From positions 1 through 35,769 of IMG/VR virus record IMGVR_UViG_3300037193_001157: a stretch of 35,769 bases of DNA, one strand, 5' to 3'. The position numbers were made by a program, and so were the translations under genes. The notes beneath the pieces were generated by a model. It saw only the letters and a list, made by a program, of their open reading frames with translations. It had not been told where the DNA came from and did not search any database. This stretch comes from a virus. Below are positions 21,433 through 28,983 of this stretch, in pieces; the stretch's first letter is position 1, and the number at the start of each line of letters is the position of its first letter.

Positions 21433-22322
21433 TGACGACCGTCGTGCAGGCCGGGGCTCAGGCCCCGGCCGCCGGCCCGGAACCCATCGCCGAGCCCGGC
21501 ATCTACGAGATGACGAACGAGGTCTACCACTCCCACCGGTACGCCCTGTCGTCCAGCGGCGCGCGTGACCTGCTGGACCCGTCCTGCCCCGCGATCTTCC
21601 GCTACAAGCAGGACCACCCGCAGCCGCCGAAGAAGACGTTCGACATCGGCAACGCCGCGCACAAGCTCGTCCTCGGCAACGGGCCGAAGCTCCGCCGGAT
21701 CGAGCACGAGACCTGGAACACCAACGTGGCGAAGGCCGCGGTGCGCGAGGCCCGCGAGGCTGGCGAGATCCCGCTGAAGCCCGCCGAGTGGGAGCAGGTG
21801 CACGACATGGCGGACGCCCTGCGCCGTCACCCCGTCGCCTCCCTGCTGTTCGACCCCGAGCGCGGCACCCCGGAACGGTCCCTGTTCTGGCGCGACGACC
21901 GTACGGGCGTCATGCGTCGGGCCCGGCTGGACTGGTTGCCGAACCCGCGGTCCGGGCGGCTGATCATCCCCGACTACAAGACGTGCGTCTCCGCCCACCC
22001 CGAGAAGCTCCAGCGGGCCGTGGACGACTTCGGCTACCACCAGCAAGACGACTGGTACCGGTCCGCCTGCCACGCCCTCGGCATCGCCGACGAGACCGCT
22101 GCGTTCGTGTTCGTCTGCCAGGAGAAGCAGGCCCCGTACGTGATCACCGTGATCGAGGTGAACGCGACGTCCCGGCGGATCGGTGCCGCCCGCAACCGGC
22201 GCGCCCTGGAGCGCTTCGCCGAGTGCACCCGAACCGGCTACTGGCCCGGCTACAGCGACGAGATCGCCCCCGTTTCCCTGCCCCCGTGGGCCGAGACCCG
22301 TGACTCCCTGGAGTACCTGTGA
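21432..22322 (+). CDS. PD-(D/E)XK exonuclease (RecE/RecB-like)
   Basis: A protein of 296 residues. Motifs of the phage exonuclease / RecB-nuclease superfamily are in order: N-A-A-H-K-L (H77), R-L-D-W-L (D167), D-Y-K-T (D181, K183) and the Gln/Tyr motif Y-H-Q-Q-D-D-W-Y. The N terminus I-Y-E-M-T-N-E-V-Y-H is typical of phage RecE-type exonucleases. It would resect double-stranded DNA ends to give 3' single strands for the annealing protein encoded next (overlap GTGA), forming a Red/RecET-like recombination pair. Confidence 0.85.
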   Translation: MTTVVQAGAQAPAAGPEPIAEPGIYEMTNEVYHSHRYALSSSGARDLLDPSCPAIFRYKQDHPQPPKKTFDIGNAAHKLVLGNGPKLRRIEHETWNTNVAKAAVREAREAGEIPLKPAEWEQVHDMADALRRHPVASLLFDPERGTPERSLFWRDDRTGVMRRARLDWLPNPRSGRLIIPDYKTCVSAHPEKLQRAVDDFGYHQQDDWYRSACHALGIADETAAFVFVCQEKQAPYVITVIEVNATSRRIGAARNRRALERFAECTRTGYWPGYSDEIAPVSLPPWAETRDSLEYL

Positions 22323-23248
22323 ACTACCCCGCCACCACCGACCACCAGTTCGCGGCCCCGGCCGCCCCGGCGCCCTCGTTCGTCGGGCAGGGCACCGCGG
22401 TTGAGCAGTCCCGCGCGGTCGCCGAGGTGCAGGCCGCCGTCATCGTCGCTCGCCAGTTCCCCCGCAACGAGGCCATCGCGGTGCAGAAGATGCGCACCGC
22501 CTTCCGGCAGCAGACCCTCGCCGCCCGGTCGTTCTTCCGCTTCAACCGCGGGGACGGCAACGTGAACGGCGAGACCATCCAGTTCGCCCGGGAACTGGCC
22601 CGCTGCTGGGGCAACATCCACCACGGCCTGAACGAGCTGCGCCGCGACGACGCGGCCGGCGAGTCCGAGATGCAGGCGTGGGCCTGGGATCTGGAGTCCA
22701 ACGAGCGAGCGTCGACGACGTTCGTGGTGCCGCACGTGCGGTTCACCAAGTCGTCGGGGCGGAAGCCGCTGGAGGACCCGCGGGACGTCTACGAGAACAA
22801 CACGAACAACGGCGCCCGCAGGCTCCGAGAAATGATCTTCAGCGTGCTGCCGGACTGGTACCGGGAGCAGGCCAAGGAGGTTGCGAACTACACGCTGGAG
22901 AACGGGCAGGGCGACCAGCCCCGGTCCCAGCGGATCGCGGACACCATCGCCTACTTCGAGGGCCTCGGCGTCACCGTCGATCAGCTGGAGGAGAACCGCG
23001 CCGGACGCGCCAGCGAGAAGTGGACCAACCTCGATCTGGCGCAGCTCCGCATCATCTTCGAGTCGATCAAGCGCGGTGAGGCGACGATCGACGAGGAGTT
23101 CCCCGAGCAGCGGGTGACCGTCGCCGAGATCACCAAGCAGCACCGCGAGCAGCCGCCGGCCAGCACGCCCGAACAGCTGGCGCCCACCGGTGACGGCAAC
23201 TCCTCGTGGCCCGACGCGCGGCAGCCCGGATCGGGGGCCGCCTCGTGA
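22319..23248 (+). CDS. Probable single-strand annealing / recombination protein
   Basis: A protein of 309 residues. The core has V-I-V-A-R-Q-F-P-R-N-E, F-A-R-E-L-A-R-C-W-G-N-I, E-M-Q-A-W-A-W-D-L and N-N-G-A-R-R-L-R-E, a pattern I recall from many actinophage proteins encoded beside RecE-like exonucleases. It is not a clear RecT, Erf or Bet by eye. Its coupling to the exonuclease strongly suggests the annealing partner. The last 40 residues are Pro/Gln/Ser-rich and disordered. Confidence 0.65.
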   Translation: MNYPATTDHQFAAPAAPAPSFVGQGTAVEQSRAVAEVQAAVIVARQFPRNEAIAVQKMRTAFRQQTLAARSFFRFNRGDGNVNGETIQFARELARCWGNIHHGLNELRRDDAAGESEMQAWAWDLESNERASTTFVVPHVRFTKSSGRKPLEDPRDVYENNTNNGARRLREMIFSVLPDWYREQAKEVANYTLENGQGDQPRSQRIADTIAYFEGLGVTVDQLEENRAGRASEKWTNLDLAQLRIIFESIKRGEATIDEEFPEQRVTVAEITKQHREQPPASTPEQLAPTGDGNSSWPDARQPGSGAAS

Positions 23249-23454
23249 ACGCCCGCCGCTGCTTGCGCCAGCTGATCCGCCCGACCGGCCGTCACCGCGC
23301 CCCGCGCGCCATCGAGATGCTCCGCCCGGCCGAGGTCAACGACCTGGCGCACTGCCCCGCCTGCAAGCGGGACACGATGCACGCCTTCCAGGGCCCCACC
23401 CGCACGTGCTTCGACTGCCGCACCGAGACGCCCACGGCGGTGCCCCGTGGCTGA
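23245..23454 (+). CDS. Small zinc-ribbon protein
   Basis: A protein of 69 residues from the GTG of a GTGA overlap. An Arg-rich N terminus precedes C-P-A-C-K-R-D and C-F-D-C-R-T, two C-x2-C pairs 18 residues apart that should form a zinc ribbon. It sits in the recombination module between the annealing protein and the RusA-like resolvase and may bind DNA or a partner; this is inference. Confidence 0.6.
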   Translation: MNARRCLRQLIRPTGRHRAPRAIEMLRPAEVNDLAHCPACKRDTMHAFQGPTRTCFDCRTETPTAVPRG

Positions 23455-23938
23455 CCTCACCCTGTTCACCCCCGAGGCTCCGGCCGCCACCACGGCGGCC
23501 GGGCCACGGCCCTACGTCATCGCCCTGCCCGCCGGGCTGCGGCTGCTGAACGCGAACCAGCGGGTTCACTACCGGCAGCGGGCGGAACGCACGGACAAGC
23601 TGCGCAGCGCCGCGCACGAGGCCGTCACCGAGTGCCCGAGCCTCATGGACGCGCTCGCCGCCGCCAAGCCGGGAGTCCTCTTCCAGCGAGCGCACATCCT
23701 CGGCGTGCTGCACCCCGACCGCAACGTCCGGTGCGACCCCGCGAACTGGTACCCGTCCTTCAAGGCCGCTGTGGACGGACTAGTCGACGCCGGCCTGTTC
23801 GAGGACGACGACCACACCCGCGTGCTCGGCCCGGACATGCGCCTCGGCCAGAAGCGGAAGAGTGGGCAACTCGTCCTCGTCGTCCGCGGCCTGGCCCCCG
23901 ACGAGGACCCCCTCAGCTTCGGGGCGGTGGGGCGATGA
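23447..23938 (+). CDS. RusA-like Holliday junction resolvase
   Basis: A protein of 163 residues. The RusA pattern is visible: L-N-A-N-Q-R-V-H-Y-R-Q-R near the start, then D-P-A-N-W-Y-P-S-F-K (D97, N100, K106), D110, and G-L-F-E-D-D-D-H near 117-123. The family uses a cluster of Asp residues to cleave four-way junctions. In E. coli RusA the motif is D-x-D-N; here the second Asp is Ala99, so activity may rely on neighbouring acidic residues. It completes a recombination module with the exonuclease and annealing protein. Confidence 0.75.
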   Translation: MADLTLFTPEAPAATTAAGPRPYVIALPAGLRLLNANQRVHYRQRAERTDKLRSAAHEAVTECPSLMDALAAAKPGVLFQRAHILGVLHPDRNVRCDPANWYPSFKAAVDGLVDAGLFEDDDHTRVLGPDMRLGQKRKSGQLVLVVRGLAPDEDPLSFGAVGR

Positions 23939-25014
23939 CGCTCCGGATCGGCTCCGTGTGCACCGGCTACGGCGGTCTCGACATGGCCGTACGGCAGGTG
24001 TTCGGCGGCGAACTCGCGTGGGTGTCCGACATCGACCCGGGCGCCTGCCAGATCATCGCCCACCGCCACCCGGCCGTGCCGAACATCGGCGACCTCACCA
24101 CCGCCCGGTGGGAGGACGTCGAGCCCGTCGACATCCTCTGCGGCGGCTACCCCTGCCAGCCCTTCTCCAGCGCCGGCCTCCGGAAAGGAACGGACGATGC
24201 CCGGCACATCTGGCCGTACATCGCGAACGCCCTTTGCGTACTACGACCCCGAGTCGCAGTCTTTGAGAACGTCGCAGGGCACCTTCGACTGGGATTCGAC
24301 GCCGTCCTCGCCGACCTTGCCCGCCTCGGGTTCGATGCGGAGTGGTGCCTTGTACGCGCGTCGGAGGTCGGCGCTCCCCACCAGCGAGCCCGCCTCTTCC
24401 TCTACGCCCGGGCTGCCGACACCCCGAGCCCGGGACTCCCGGGGACGGGGCTACGAGGACGGGCTACCGAACGTGGTGCAGCTGCTGCCAACACCGACCG
24501 CGTCGGAAGCGACGGGTCCTGGGCATGCAGCCGAGGGCGGAATGAACCTGCGGCATGTCGTGTCGCTGATGCCGACGCCGACGGTTGCCGACTCACGGGA
24601 CACGGCGAACTTCAGACCGGACGGGACACCGTACGGCAGCGGCAATGGCATGACGCTCACGGACGCCAGTCGGCTCCTGCTGCCGACGCCGACCGCCTCG
24701 GACGGGGAGCGGGAGAGCACGACCTTCGGCCGGGGCAACCCAACCTTGCGTGGGGCCGTTTCCTCCCCGCCATCCAACGGTGGGAAGACGTCACCGGACG
24801 ACGTGCCCCCCGGGCAACTGACGATCGCAATCGGCTGAGCCCCGTGTTCGTCGAATGGATGATGGGTCTGACCGCTGGCCATGTCACTGCCGTCCCCGGG
24901 CTCACCCGCACACAGCAGCTCAAGGCCCTCGGGAACGGCGTCGTTCCCCAGCAGGCCGCCGCCGCGCTCCGGCTGCTCGCCGCCCGCGCTGGCGTGTTGG
25001 AGCCCGCCGCATGA
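23935..25014 (+). CDS. C5 cytosine-specific DNA methyltransferase
   Basis: A protein of 359 residues. The C5-MTase motifs appear in order: motif I S-V-C-T-G-Y-G-G-L-D, motif IV G-G-Y-P-C-Q-P-F-S with catalytic C74, motif VI V-F-E-N-V-A-G, motif VIII H-Q-R-A-R-L-F, and motif X A-L-G-N-G-V-V-P. The region between VIII and X, where the target-recognition domain should be, is low complexity with repeated A-D-A-D or N-T-D-R units; there a second frame is open (next entry). It would methylate phage DNA, probably against host restriction. It overlaps RusA (ATGA) and the following gene. Confidence 0.85.
   Translation: MTLRIGSVCTGYGGLDMAVRQVFGGELAWVSDIDPGACQIIAHRHPAVPNIGDLTTARWEDVEPVDILCGGYPCQPFSSAGLRKGTDDARHIWPYIANALCVLRPRVAVFENVAGHLRLGFDAVLADLARLGFDAEWCLVRASEVGAPHQRARLFLYARAADTPSPGLPGTGLRGRATERGAAAANTDRVGSDGSWACSRGRNEPAACRVADADADGCRLTGHGELQTGRDTVRQRQWHDAHGRQSAPAADADRLGRGAGEHDLRPGQPNLAWGRFLPAIQRWEDVTGRRAPRATDDRNRLSPVFVEWMMGLTAGHVTAVPGLTRTQQLKALGNGVVPQQAAAALRLLAARAGVLEPAA
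24197..24838 (+). CDS. Nested overlapping ORF with repeated LPTPTA motif (possible second product)
   Basis: A 213-residue frame lies wholly inside the methyltransferase gene, shifted by one base. Its ATG is seven bases after AAAGGA (24184-24189), an ideal site. It reads S-L-R-T-S-Q-G-T-F-D-W, then L-P-T-P-R-A-R-D (about 73), L-P-T-P-T-A-S-E (97), M-P-T-P-T-V-A-D (125) and L-P-T-P-T-A-S-D (162). I recall similar LPTPTA-repeat proteins beside phage cytosine methyltransferases, but cannot verify this here. It may be a genuine dual-coding gene, or the frame of an ancestral gene from which the methyltransferase middle was derived. It may also be only a GC-driven open frame. Confidence 0.4.
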   Translation: MPGTSGRTSRTPFAYYDPESQSLRTSQGTFDWDSTPSSPTLPASGSMRSGALYARRRSALPTSEPASSSTPGLPTPRARDSRGRGYEDGLPNVVQLLPTPTASEATGPGHAAEGGMNLRHVVSLMPTPTVADSRDTANFRPDGTPYGSGNGMTLTDASRLLLPTPTASDGERESTTFGRGNPTLRGAVSSPPSNGGKTSPDDVPPGQLTIAIG

Positions 25015-25301
25015 ACAGCCGGGTCCCGGAGCCGTGCGACATCCCCGCCGCCCACGACGGCGAAGTGCACTTCTACGTCACCGGCTGGAAGTGCGACGCG
25101 CATAGCCCGTGGGCCGCCAAGGGACTGCCCCGACCGGAACCGGGCCCCGGCCTCCCCGCTGGCGCCTGGACGACGCCGAGCCCCCTCAGCGACTCCCGCG
25201 TCCACGACGCGCGCGCCATCGCGAGCGGCAAGCGCCGCTCCAGCTTCTACGCCTACCGCGCCGCACAGGCCGCGGTGAACCACCAGGAAGGAACCGAGTA
25301 A
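25011..25301 (+). CDS. Hypothetical protein
   Basis: A protein of 96 residues from the ATG overlapping the methyltransferase stop. It has E-P-C-D-I-P-A-A-H-D-G-E-V-H-F-Y-V-T-G-W-K-C-D-A-H, with Cys and His residues that could bind a metal, then a basic C terminus. I do not recognise it. The stop TAA overlaps the next ATG by one base (TAATG). Confidence 0.6.
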   Translation: MNSRVPEPCDIPAAHDGEVHFYVTGWKCDAHSPWAAKGLPRPEPGPGLPAGAWTTPSPLSDSRVHDARAIASGKRRSSFYAYRAAQAAVNHQEGTE

Positions 25302-25738
25302 TGCCGAAGCTCAGCCCCGCCGACGTCCCTGAGGTCAAGCTGGACTCTGCCGCCGTCGTCATCGAGGCGTGCATGTCCCGCGAGATGCGCCGCGGCCTCT
25401 TCGAGAAGCCCGGCCGGACCGTCGTCGCCATCGTCGAACTCACCTCCAAGTCCTACACCGGGCACGCCGAGGGCGAGGACAAGGACCCGCAGGTGAAGGT
25501 CCGCGTCACCGGCTGCGAGGTCGCCCGCAGCGACGAGGACGCCGCCGCCCTGCTCCAGGCCAAGCGGGCCATGTACCGCGGCCGTCAGATCGACGGGACG
25601 TTGGACGAGGTCGGCGAGGGCCCGATGCGCCCCGATGACCAGCTGGCCGGACTCGTGGCGGACAAGCCCACCGAGGACGAGCTGAAGGCCCACAAGCGGC
25701 GCGTTGAGGAGCGCCGCCAGGCCGAGTACGTCCGCTGA
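25301..25738 (+). CDS. Hypothetical protein of the replication/recombination region
   Basis: A protein of 145 residues with AGGAAGGAA upstream. Residues 1-75 look like a beta-rich domain (V-V-A-I-V-E-L-T-S-K-S-Y-T-G-H-A, V-K-V-R-V-T-G-C-E-V-A); the rest is helical and charged. Similar proteins occur next to recombination genes in Streptomyces phages as far as I recall, without an assigned role. A perfect terminator hairpin follows, so this ends the first early operon. Confidence 0.6.
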   Translation: MPKLSPADVPEVKLDSAAVVIEACMSREMRRGLFEKPGRTVVAIVELTSKSYTGHAEGEDKDPQVKVRVTGCEVARSDEDAAALLQAKRAMYRGRQIDGTLDEVGEGPMRPDDQLAGLVADKPTEDELKAHKRRVEERRQAEYVR

Positions 25739-25744
25739 CCGACT

Positions 25745-25776
25745 CCGCCCGGGGCGACGACTCCCGCCCCGGGCGG
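25745..25776 (+). terminator. Terminator ending the recombination operon
   Basis: A perfect 12-bp stem (25745-25756 with 25765-25776) around the loop ACGACTCC, seven bases after the stop at 25738 and 44 bases before the next start. Very stable, without a T-run. Confidence 0.7.
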
Positions 25777-25819
25777 CACCGCCGGAACGGTTCACCACCC
25801 GCACTGAAAGAAGCCGCAC

Positions 25820-26764
25820 ATGCCCTGGTTCAAGATCGACGACGCGTCCCACAGCCACCCCAAGTTCATGGCTGCCGGGAACGCCGCGCTCGGTCTGTGG
25901 CTGCGCTGCGGGGCCTACTCCGCCCAGCACCTCACCGAGGGCATCGTGCCGGGCGCCATCGCCACCCTGTACGGCACCGAGCCCCAGGCCCGGAAGCTCG
26001 TCAAGGTCGGCCTGTGGCACTCGGCCGGCCACGACTGCTCCCGCTGCCCGCAGCCGAACCAGGGCGACTTCGTCGTGCACGACTTCTTCGAGGGCGGCCG
26101 GAACGTCACCCGGGCCCAGCACGAGGCGAACAAGCGGAGCGCCGCCGAGCGGGCCGCGAAGAGCCGCGCGAACCGAAAAGGCCCCGGAATCGCCGACGAA
26201 ACGAAGAACATTCATCGTGCAACCGGGGACGAAAACTCTGCGAATCGTCCTCGAAAAGACCCCCTATTTCCGGAAGGCACCGCAGGTCAGGAGGGTCTGT
26301 CACACCGCACGCCCGCTGAAGGGGGTGCGCATGCCCAAGCCACTACCACGCCATACCCGGTACCTCCTACGGAGGTACCTCCTCCCCCTCCCCCCTCCGA
26401 CAGCACCCCCGGCACCGACGTCGCTCACGTCTCCGGGAGGGGAGAAGTCCAACCCCTCATCGACGCCATGCACGCCCGCGGCATGAACGTCTCGTGGACC
26501 TTCAGCGCCGCCGAATGGATCGAACTCCGCGACACCATCCGCCGCGCCGGCGTACCCGCCCTCGTCGACCACGCCGCCCGCGCCTGGCAAGCCGCCAAAA
26601 CCCAGCCCTACAGCGCGAAGTACTTCCTCCGCGGCTGGACCGGCGTCCAGGCCCCCACCGCCTACACCGGCCCCCGCCCCGTCGCCCCACCCACCGCCGC
26701 GTCCAACTACGTCGCCCAGATGGCCGCCATCGCCGAAGAACTCCGCCAGGGAGACACCGCATGA
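25820..26764 (+). CDS. Putative replication protein (replisome-organiser type)
   Basis: A protein of 314 residues with GAAAGAAG before the ATG. Residues 1-100 begin M-P-W-F-K-I-D-D and include H-P-K-F-M-A-A-G-N-A-A-L-G-L-W-L-R-C-G-A-Y, the N-terminal domain of many actinophage replication-region proteins, possibly a winged helix. C-S-R-C-P lies near 73-77. A low-complexity Pro/Thr linker (about 165-200) leads to a C-terminal helical domain (S-W-T-F-S-A-A-E-W-I-E-L-R-D). The next gene overlaps by ATGA. Initiator function is inferred from position and from this architecture. Confidence 0.6.
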   Translation: MPWFKIDDASHSHPKFMAAGNAALGLWLRCGAYSAQHLTEGIVPGAIATLYGTEPQARKLVKVGLWHSAGHDCSRCPQPNQGDFVVHDFFEGGRNVTRAQHEANKRSAAERAAKSRANRKGPGIADETKNIHRATGDENSANRPRKDPLFPEGTAGQEGLSHRTPAEGGAHAQATTTPYPVPPTEVPPPPPPSDSTPGTDVAHVSGRGEVQPLIDAMHARGMNVSWTFSAAEWIELRDTIRRAGVPALVDHAARAWQAAKTQPYSAKYFLRGWTGVQAPTAYTGPRPVAPPTAASNYVAQMAAIAEELRQGDTA

Positions 26765-27435
26765 AGCCCGCCGAGATCCCCCAGCTGCTCGCACAGATCG
26801 CCCTCGCCGACCCCCGCGTCCGCCGCGAAGACCCCATCGAGATGCGCGCACAGATCCACATGTGGGCCGGCATCCTCGCCGACGTCCCCGCCGACTTCGC
26901 CTTGACGGCCGCGCAGCAGCACTACGCCACCTCGACGTGGCCAATCCTCCCCGCCGAGATCGCCACCCGCTGGCACGCCCTCGTCCGCGACCGCATGAAC
27001 CGCGACGTCGGCACCTTCGAGCCGCGGCCCGACCTCGACCCCGACGACGTGCCCGGCTACCTCACCGCCCTCCGCGAGCAGCGGCAGGCCGTCGTCCACG
27101 GCCAGACCCCGCCGGCCGAAGTCCGCACCATCACCGCCGGACCCGCCGCCGCCGAAGCACAGCGCCGCCTCGCGCAGCTCGGCGACTACCTCACCACCGA
27201 GACCCGCACCGCCCTCGCCCCGTACCGGCCCGTCGCCGCCGAACGCCTCCGCGCCGCACAGACCGGCCAACCCGACGCCCTCACCATCGCCTGCCCCGTC
27301 GAAACCTGCCGCGCCGCACCCGGTCAGCCCTGCCAGCGCCCCGGACGCCGAGGCGGACGCCACCGCCTCCAGCACCCCCACCCCAGCCGCACCGAACACC
27401 TCGCCACCACCGGCCACGGAAGGCGCCCCGCATGA
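26761..27435 (+). CDS. Putative helicase-loader-like protein with C-terminal zinc finger
   Basis: A protein of 224 residues. The N-terminal 90 residues are helical (M-W-A-G-I-L-A-D-V-P-A-D-F-A-L, T-W-P-I-L-P-A-E-I-A), recalling loader proteins that follow phage initiators. The C terminus has C-P-V-E-T-C-R-A-A-P-G-Q-P-C with downstream His residues, a zinc finger common in Streptomyces proteins (C-x4-C-x7-C then H). It is coupled to the putative replication protein, suggesting they act together. The loader role is a guess. Confidence 0.5.
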   Translation: MKPAEIPQLLAQIALADPRVRREDPIEMRAQIHMWAGILADVPADFALTAAQQHYATSTWPILPAEIATRWHALVRDRMNRDVGTFEPRPDLDPDDVPGYLTALREQRQAVVHGQTPPAEVRTITAGPAAAEAQRRLAQLGDYLTTETRTALAPYRPVAAERLRAAQTGQPDALTIACPVETCRAAPGQPCQRPGRRGGRHRLQHPHPSRTEHLATTGHGRRPA

Positions 27436-27872
27436 ACCAGCCGACGCCGATCAGCTACCTGGGCATACCAGTCCCCGCCCACATCGCCGCCCAATGGAAA
27501 ACCTGGGAAGCCGCCGCGTGGCGCCAGCAGCAGTACCGCGCCAGCAACCGCCAGTACCCGCCAGACGAGCGGTTCAATGTGCGACCGCCCGCCGAACTCT
27601 GCCCGGAACACCGCCGCCTGTGGATCGGGCACCGGAACCTGCGCTTCAACGAAGAGACCGGCAACCGGTGGCCTGGCTACGACGGCAGCCCGTTCGAGTA
27701 CCACGGCGTTGACATGGCCGAACTGCGCGAACAGCGGCGCGTCGAGTGGGACGTGAAGGCGTCGGAACAGATGCGGCTCATCGAGTCGGTCTGCCTGTCC
27801 GGGAAGTCCCCGCAGTGCACACCCCACACCGAGACCGGGCCAGTGCAGCGCACCCTCGACTCCGCCGCATGA
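27432..27872 (+). CDS. Hypothetical protein
   Basis: A protein of 146 residues beginning in an ATGA overlap with the previous gene. It is rich in Trp, Arg and Gln (I-A-A-Q-W-K-T-W-E-A-A-A-W-R-Q-Q-Q-Y), with a C-P-E-H-R-R-L-W-I-G-H segment in the middle. I do not recognise the family. It is the last gene before the tRNA, which starts six bases after its stop. Confidence 0.55.
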   Translation: MNQPTPISYLGIPVPAHIAAQWKTWEAAAWRQQQYRASNRQYPPDERFNVRPPAELCPEHRRLWIGHRNLRFNEETGNRWPGYDGSPFEYHGVDMAELREQRRVEWDVKASEQMRLIESVCLSGKSPQCTPHTETGPVQRTLDSAA

Positions 27873-27878
27873 CCGCCT

Positions 27879-27952
27879 GCCCGGGTGGCGCAACGGCAGA
27901 CGCAGCCGCCTTAAAAGCGGACCAGCTGCGGGTTCGACTCCCGCCCCGGGCA
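27879..27952 (+). tRNA. tRNA with anticodon UAA (Leu-type identity, short variable loop)
   Basis: All arms can be drawn. Acceptor GCCCGGG (27879-27885) pairs with CCCGGGC (27945-27951), discriminator A. The D arm has TGGCG..AAC..GGCAGACGC, as in bacterial tRNA-Leu. The anticodon stem (C-C-G-C with G-C-G-G, plus a G-A mismatch) holds the loop CTTAAAA, anticodon TAA. The T stem GCGGG/CCCGC holds TTCGACT. The variable loop is only six bases (27922-27927), whereas bacterial tRNA-Leu has a long arm. CCA is not encoded. The anticodon would read UUA, the codon read by bldA tRNA in Streptomyces. Confidence 0.85.
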
Positions 27953-28015
27953 CCCCACCTGACGCCGATCAGCACCGCCGACCAACCGCCCGAGAACCAA
28001 CCCCCGGGGAGCGCC

Positions 28016-28573
28016 ATGACCACCCTCGCCGAACTCACCGCCCGAACCCCCGGCCTGCCCTGCCGCGACGAACCCGAGCCCTGGTTCAGCACCGCCGCCG
28101 CTGACCGCCGCTACGCCGCCCGGCAGTGCCACCGCTGCCCGCTGCTGCTCGACTGCATGCGGTACGCCCTCGACACCCAGCAGCAGCACGGGGTGTGGGG
28201 CGGTGTGGACTTCGAGGCCCGGGCCATGGGGTGCGGCAGCGAGCGCGGCTACCAGATCCACATCCGCCGTAAAGAGCCCGCCTGCCCGCAGTGCCAGGCC
28301 GCGCACGACGAGGCGGTGGAGGCCAACCGGCGCCGACTGCTGGCCGAGGCGCACAAGGCCGGCGGGACGGTCCGCGGCTACTGGATGCACCGGCGGCTGA
28401 AGGAGTCGGCGTGCGTGCCGTGTAAGCGGGCGGTGGCGCGGCAGTCGCAGGAGCGGCGGGACAGGGAGCGTGCGGACGCTGAGCGGGCCCGTGCGGCGTG
28501 GGGGGACTCCCGGGCCGCCGAGCCGCTCCCGGGCGCTCAGGCGGCCGTACAGCCCCTCGCGCTCGCCGGGTGA
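28016..28573 (+). CDS. WhiB-family [4Fe-4S] protein with duplicated C-terminal Cys modules
   Basis: A protein of 185 residues. The WhiB cluster ligands are C16, C38, C41 and C47 (L-P-C; Q-C-H-R-C-P-L-L-L-D-C), followed by G-V-W-G-G (59-63), the family signature. After this domain come two related units: G-Y-Q-I-H-I-R-R-K-E-P-A-C-P-Q-C and G-Y-W-M-H-R-R-L-K-E-S-A-C-V-P-C, each ending in C-x2-C. WhiB proteins bind sigma-factor region 4 and redirect transcription; phage copies can interfere with host development. The tandem modules are an extension not found in standard host WhiB proteins. It follows the tRNA by 63 bases. Confidence 0.85.
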   Translation: MTTLAELTARTPGLPCRDEPEPWFSTAAADRRYAARQCHRCPLLLDCMRYALDTQQQHGVWGGVDFEARAMGCGSERGYQIHIRRKEPACPQCQAAHDEAVEANRRRLLAEAHKAGGTVRGYWMHRRLKESACVPCKRAVARQSQERRDRERADAERARAAWGDSRAAEPLPGAQAAVQPLALAG

Positions 28574-28983
28574 CCGTCATGCCCCGGCCCCGATGCGGCA
28601 ACGACCCCCGCGCCCAACTCACCGACGGCGACCGCCAAGCCATCGCCGACTTCCGCAACTTCCTCACCCGCCGAGCCCAGGAGAAGACCATGTCCGAGCT
28701 GTCCCGCAAGGCGTTCCTCGCCGCCGCCACCGTAGGCGACCACCTCGCCGAGCAGGAGCAGGCGGCCACCGCAAAGGCCGAGGCCGCGCTCGCCCCGCTG
28801 GAGGCCAAGGCCCGCGCCCTCCGCGAGCAGCGCGACGCCGAGCACCGCGCCGAAGTGCTGCGCCAGGCTGCCGAGGAGATCGACCGTACGGAGCTGCCGC
28901 AAGACCAGGTGGACATGTTCGACAACGGCGCGCGGTGGGCTACCTCGCTGCTGCGCCGCATGGCCGACGAGGCGCAGCGATGA
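28570..28983 (+). CDS. Hypothetical coiled-coil protein
   Basis: A protein of 137 residues from the GTG of a GTGA overlap. An internal ATG at 28690 has AGGAGA five bases upstream (28679-28684) and may be the main or a second start, giving 97 residues. The N-terminal 40 residues are basic (P-R-P-R-C-G-N-D-P-R); the rest is a long Glu/Ala/Arg coiled coil (E-Q-E-Q-A-A-T-A-K-A-E-A-A-L). The function is unknown. Confidence 0.6.
   Translation: MTVMPRPRCGNDPRAQLTDGDRQAIADFRNFLTRRAQEKTMSELSRKAFLAAATVGDHLAEQEQAATAKAEAALAPLEAKARALREQRDAEHRAEVLRQAAEEIDRTELPQDQVDMFDNGARWATSLLRRMADEAQR

Noticed and set aside
23935-25014. Methyltransferase as a frameshifted pseudogene
   Set aside because: The frame is continuous from motif I to motif X with the catalytic Cys present, so the second open frame does not indicate a broken gene.
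27879-27952. Ochre suppressor tRNA
   Set aside because: That would need anticodon UUA (loop with TTA at positions 34-36). The loop CTTAAAA gives UAA, which reads the Leu codon UUA, not the stop UAA.
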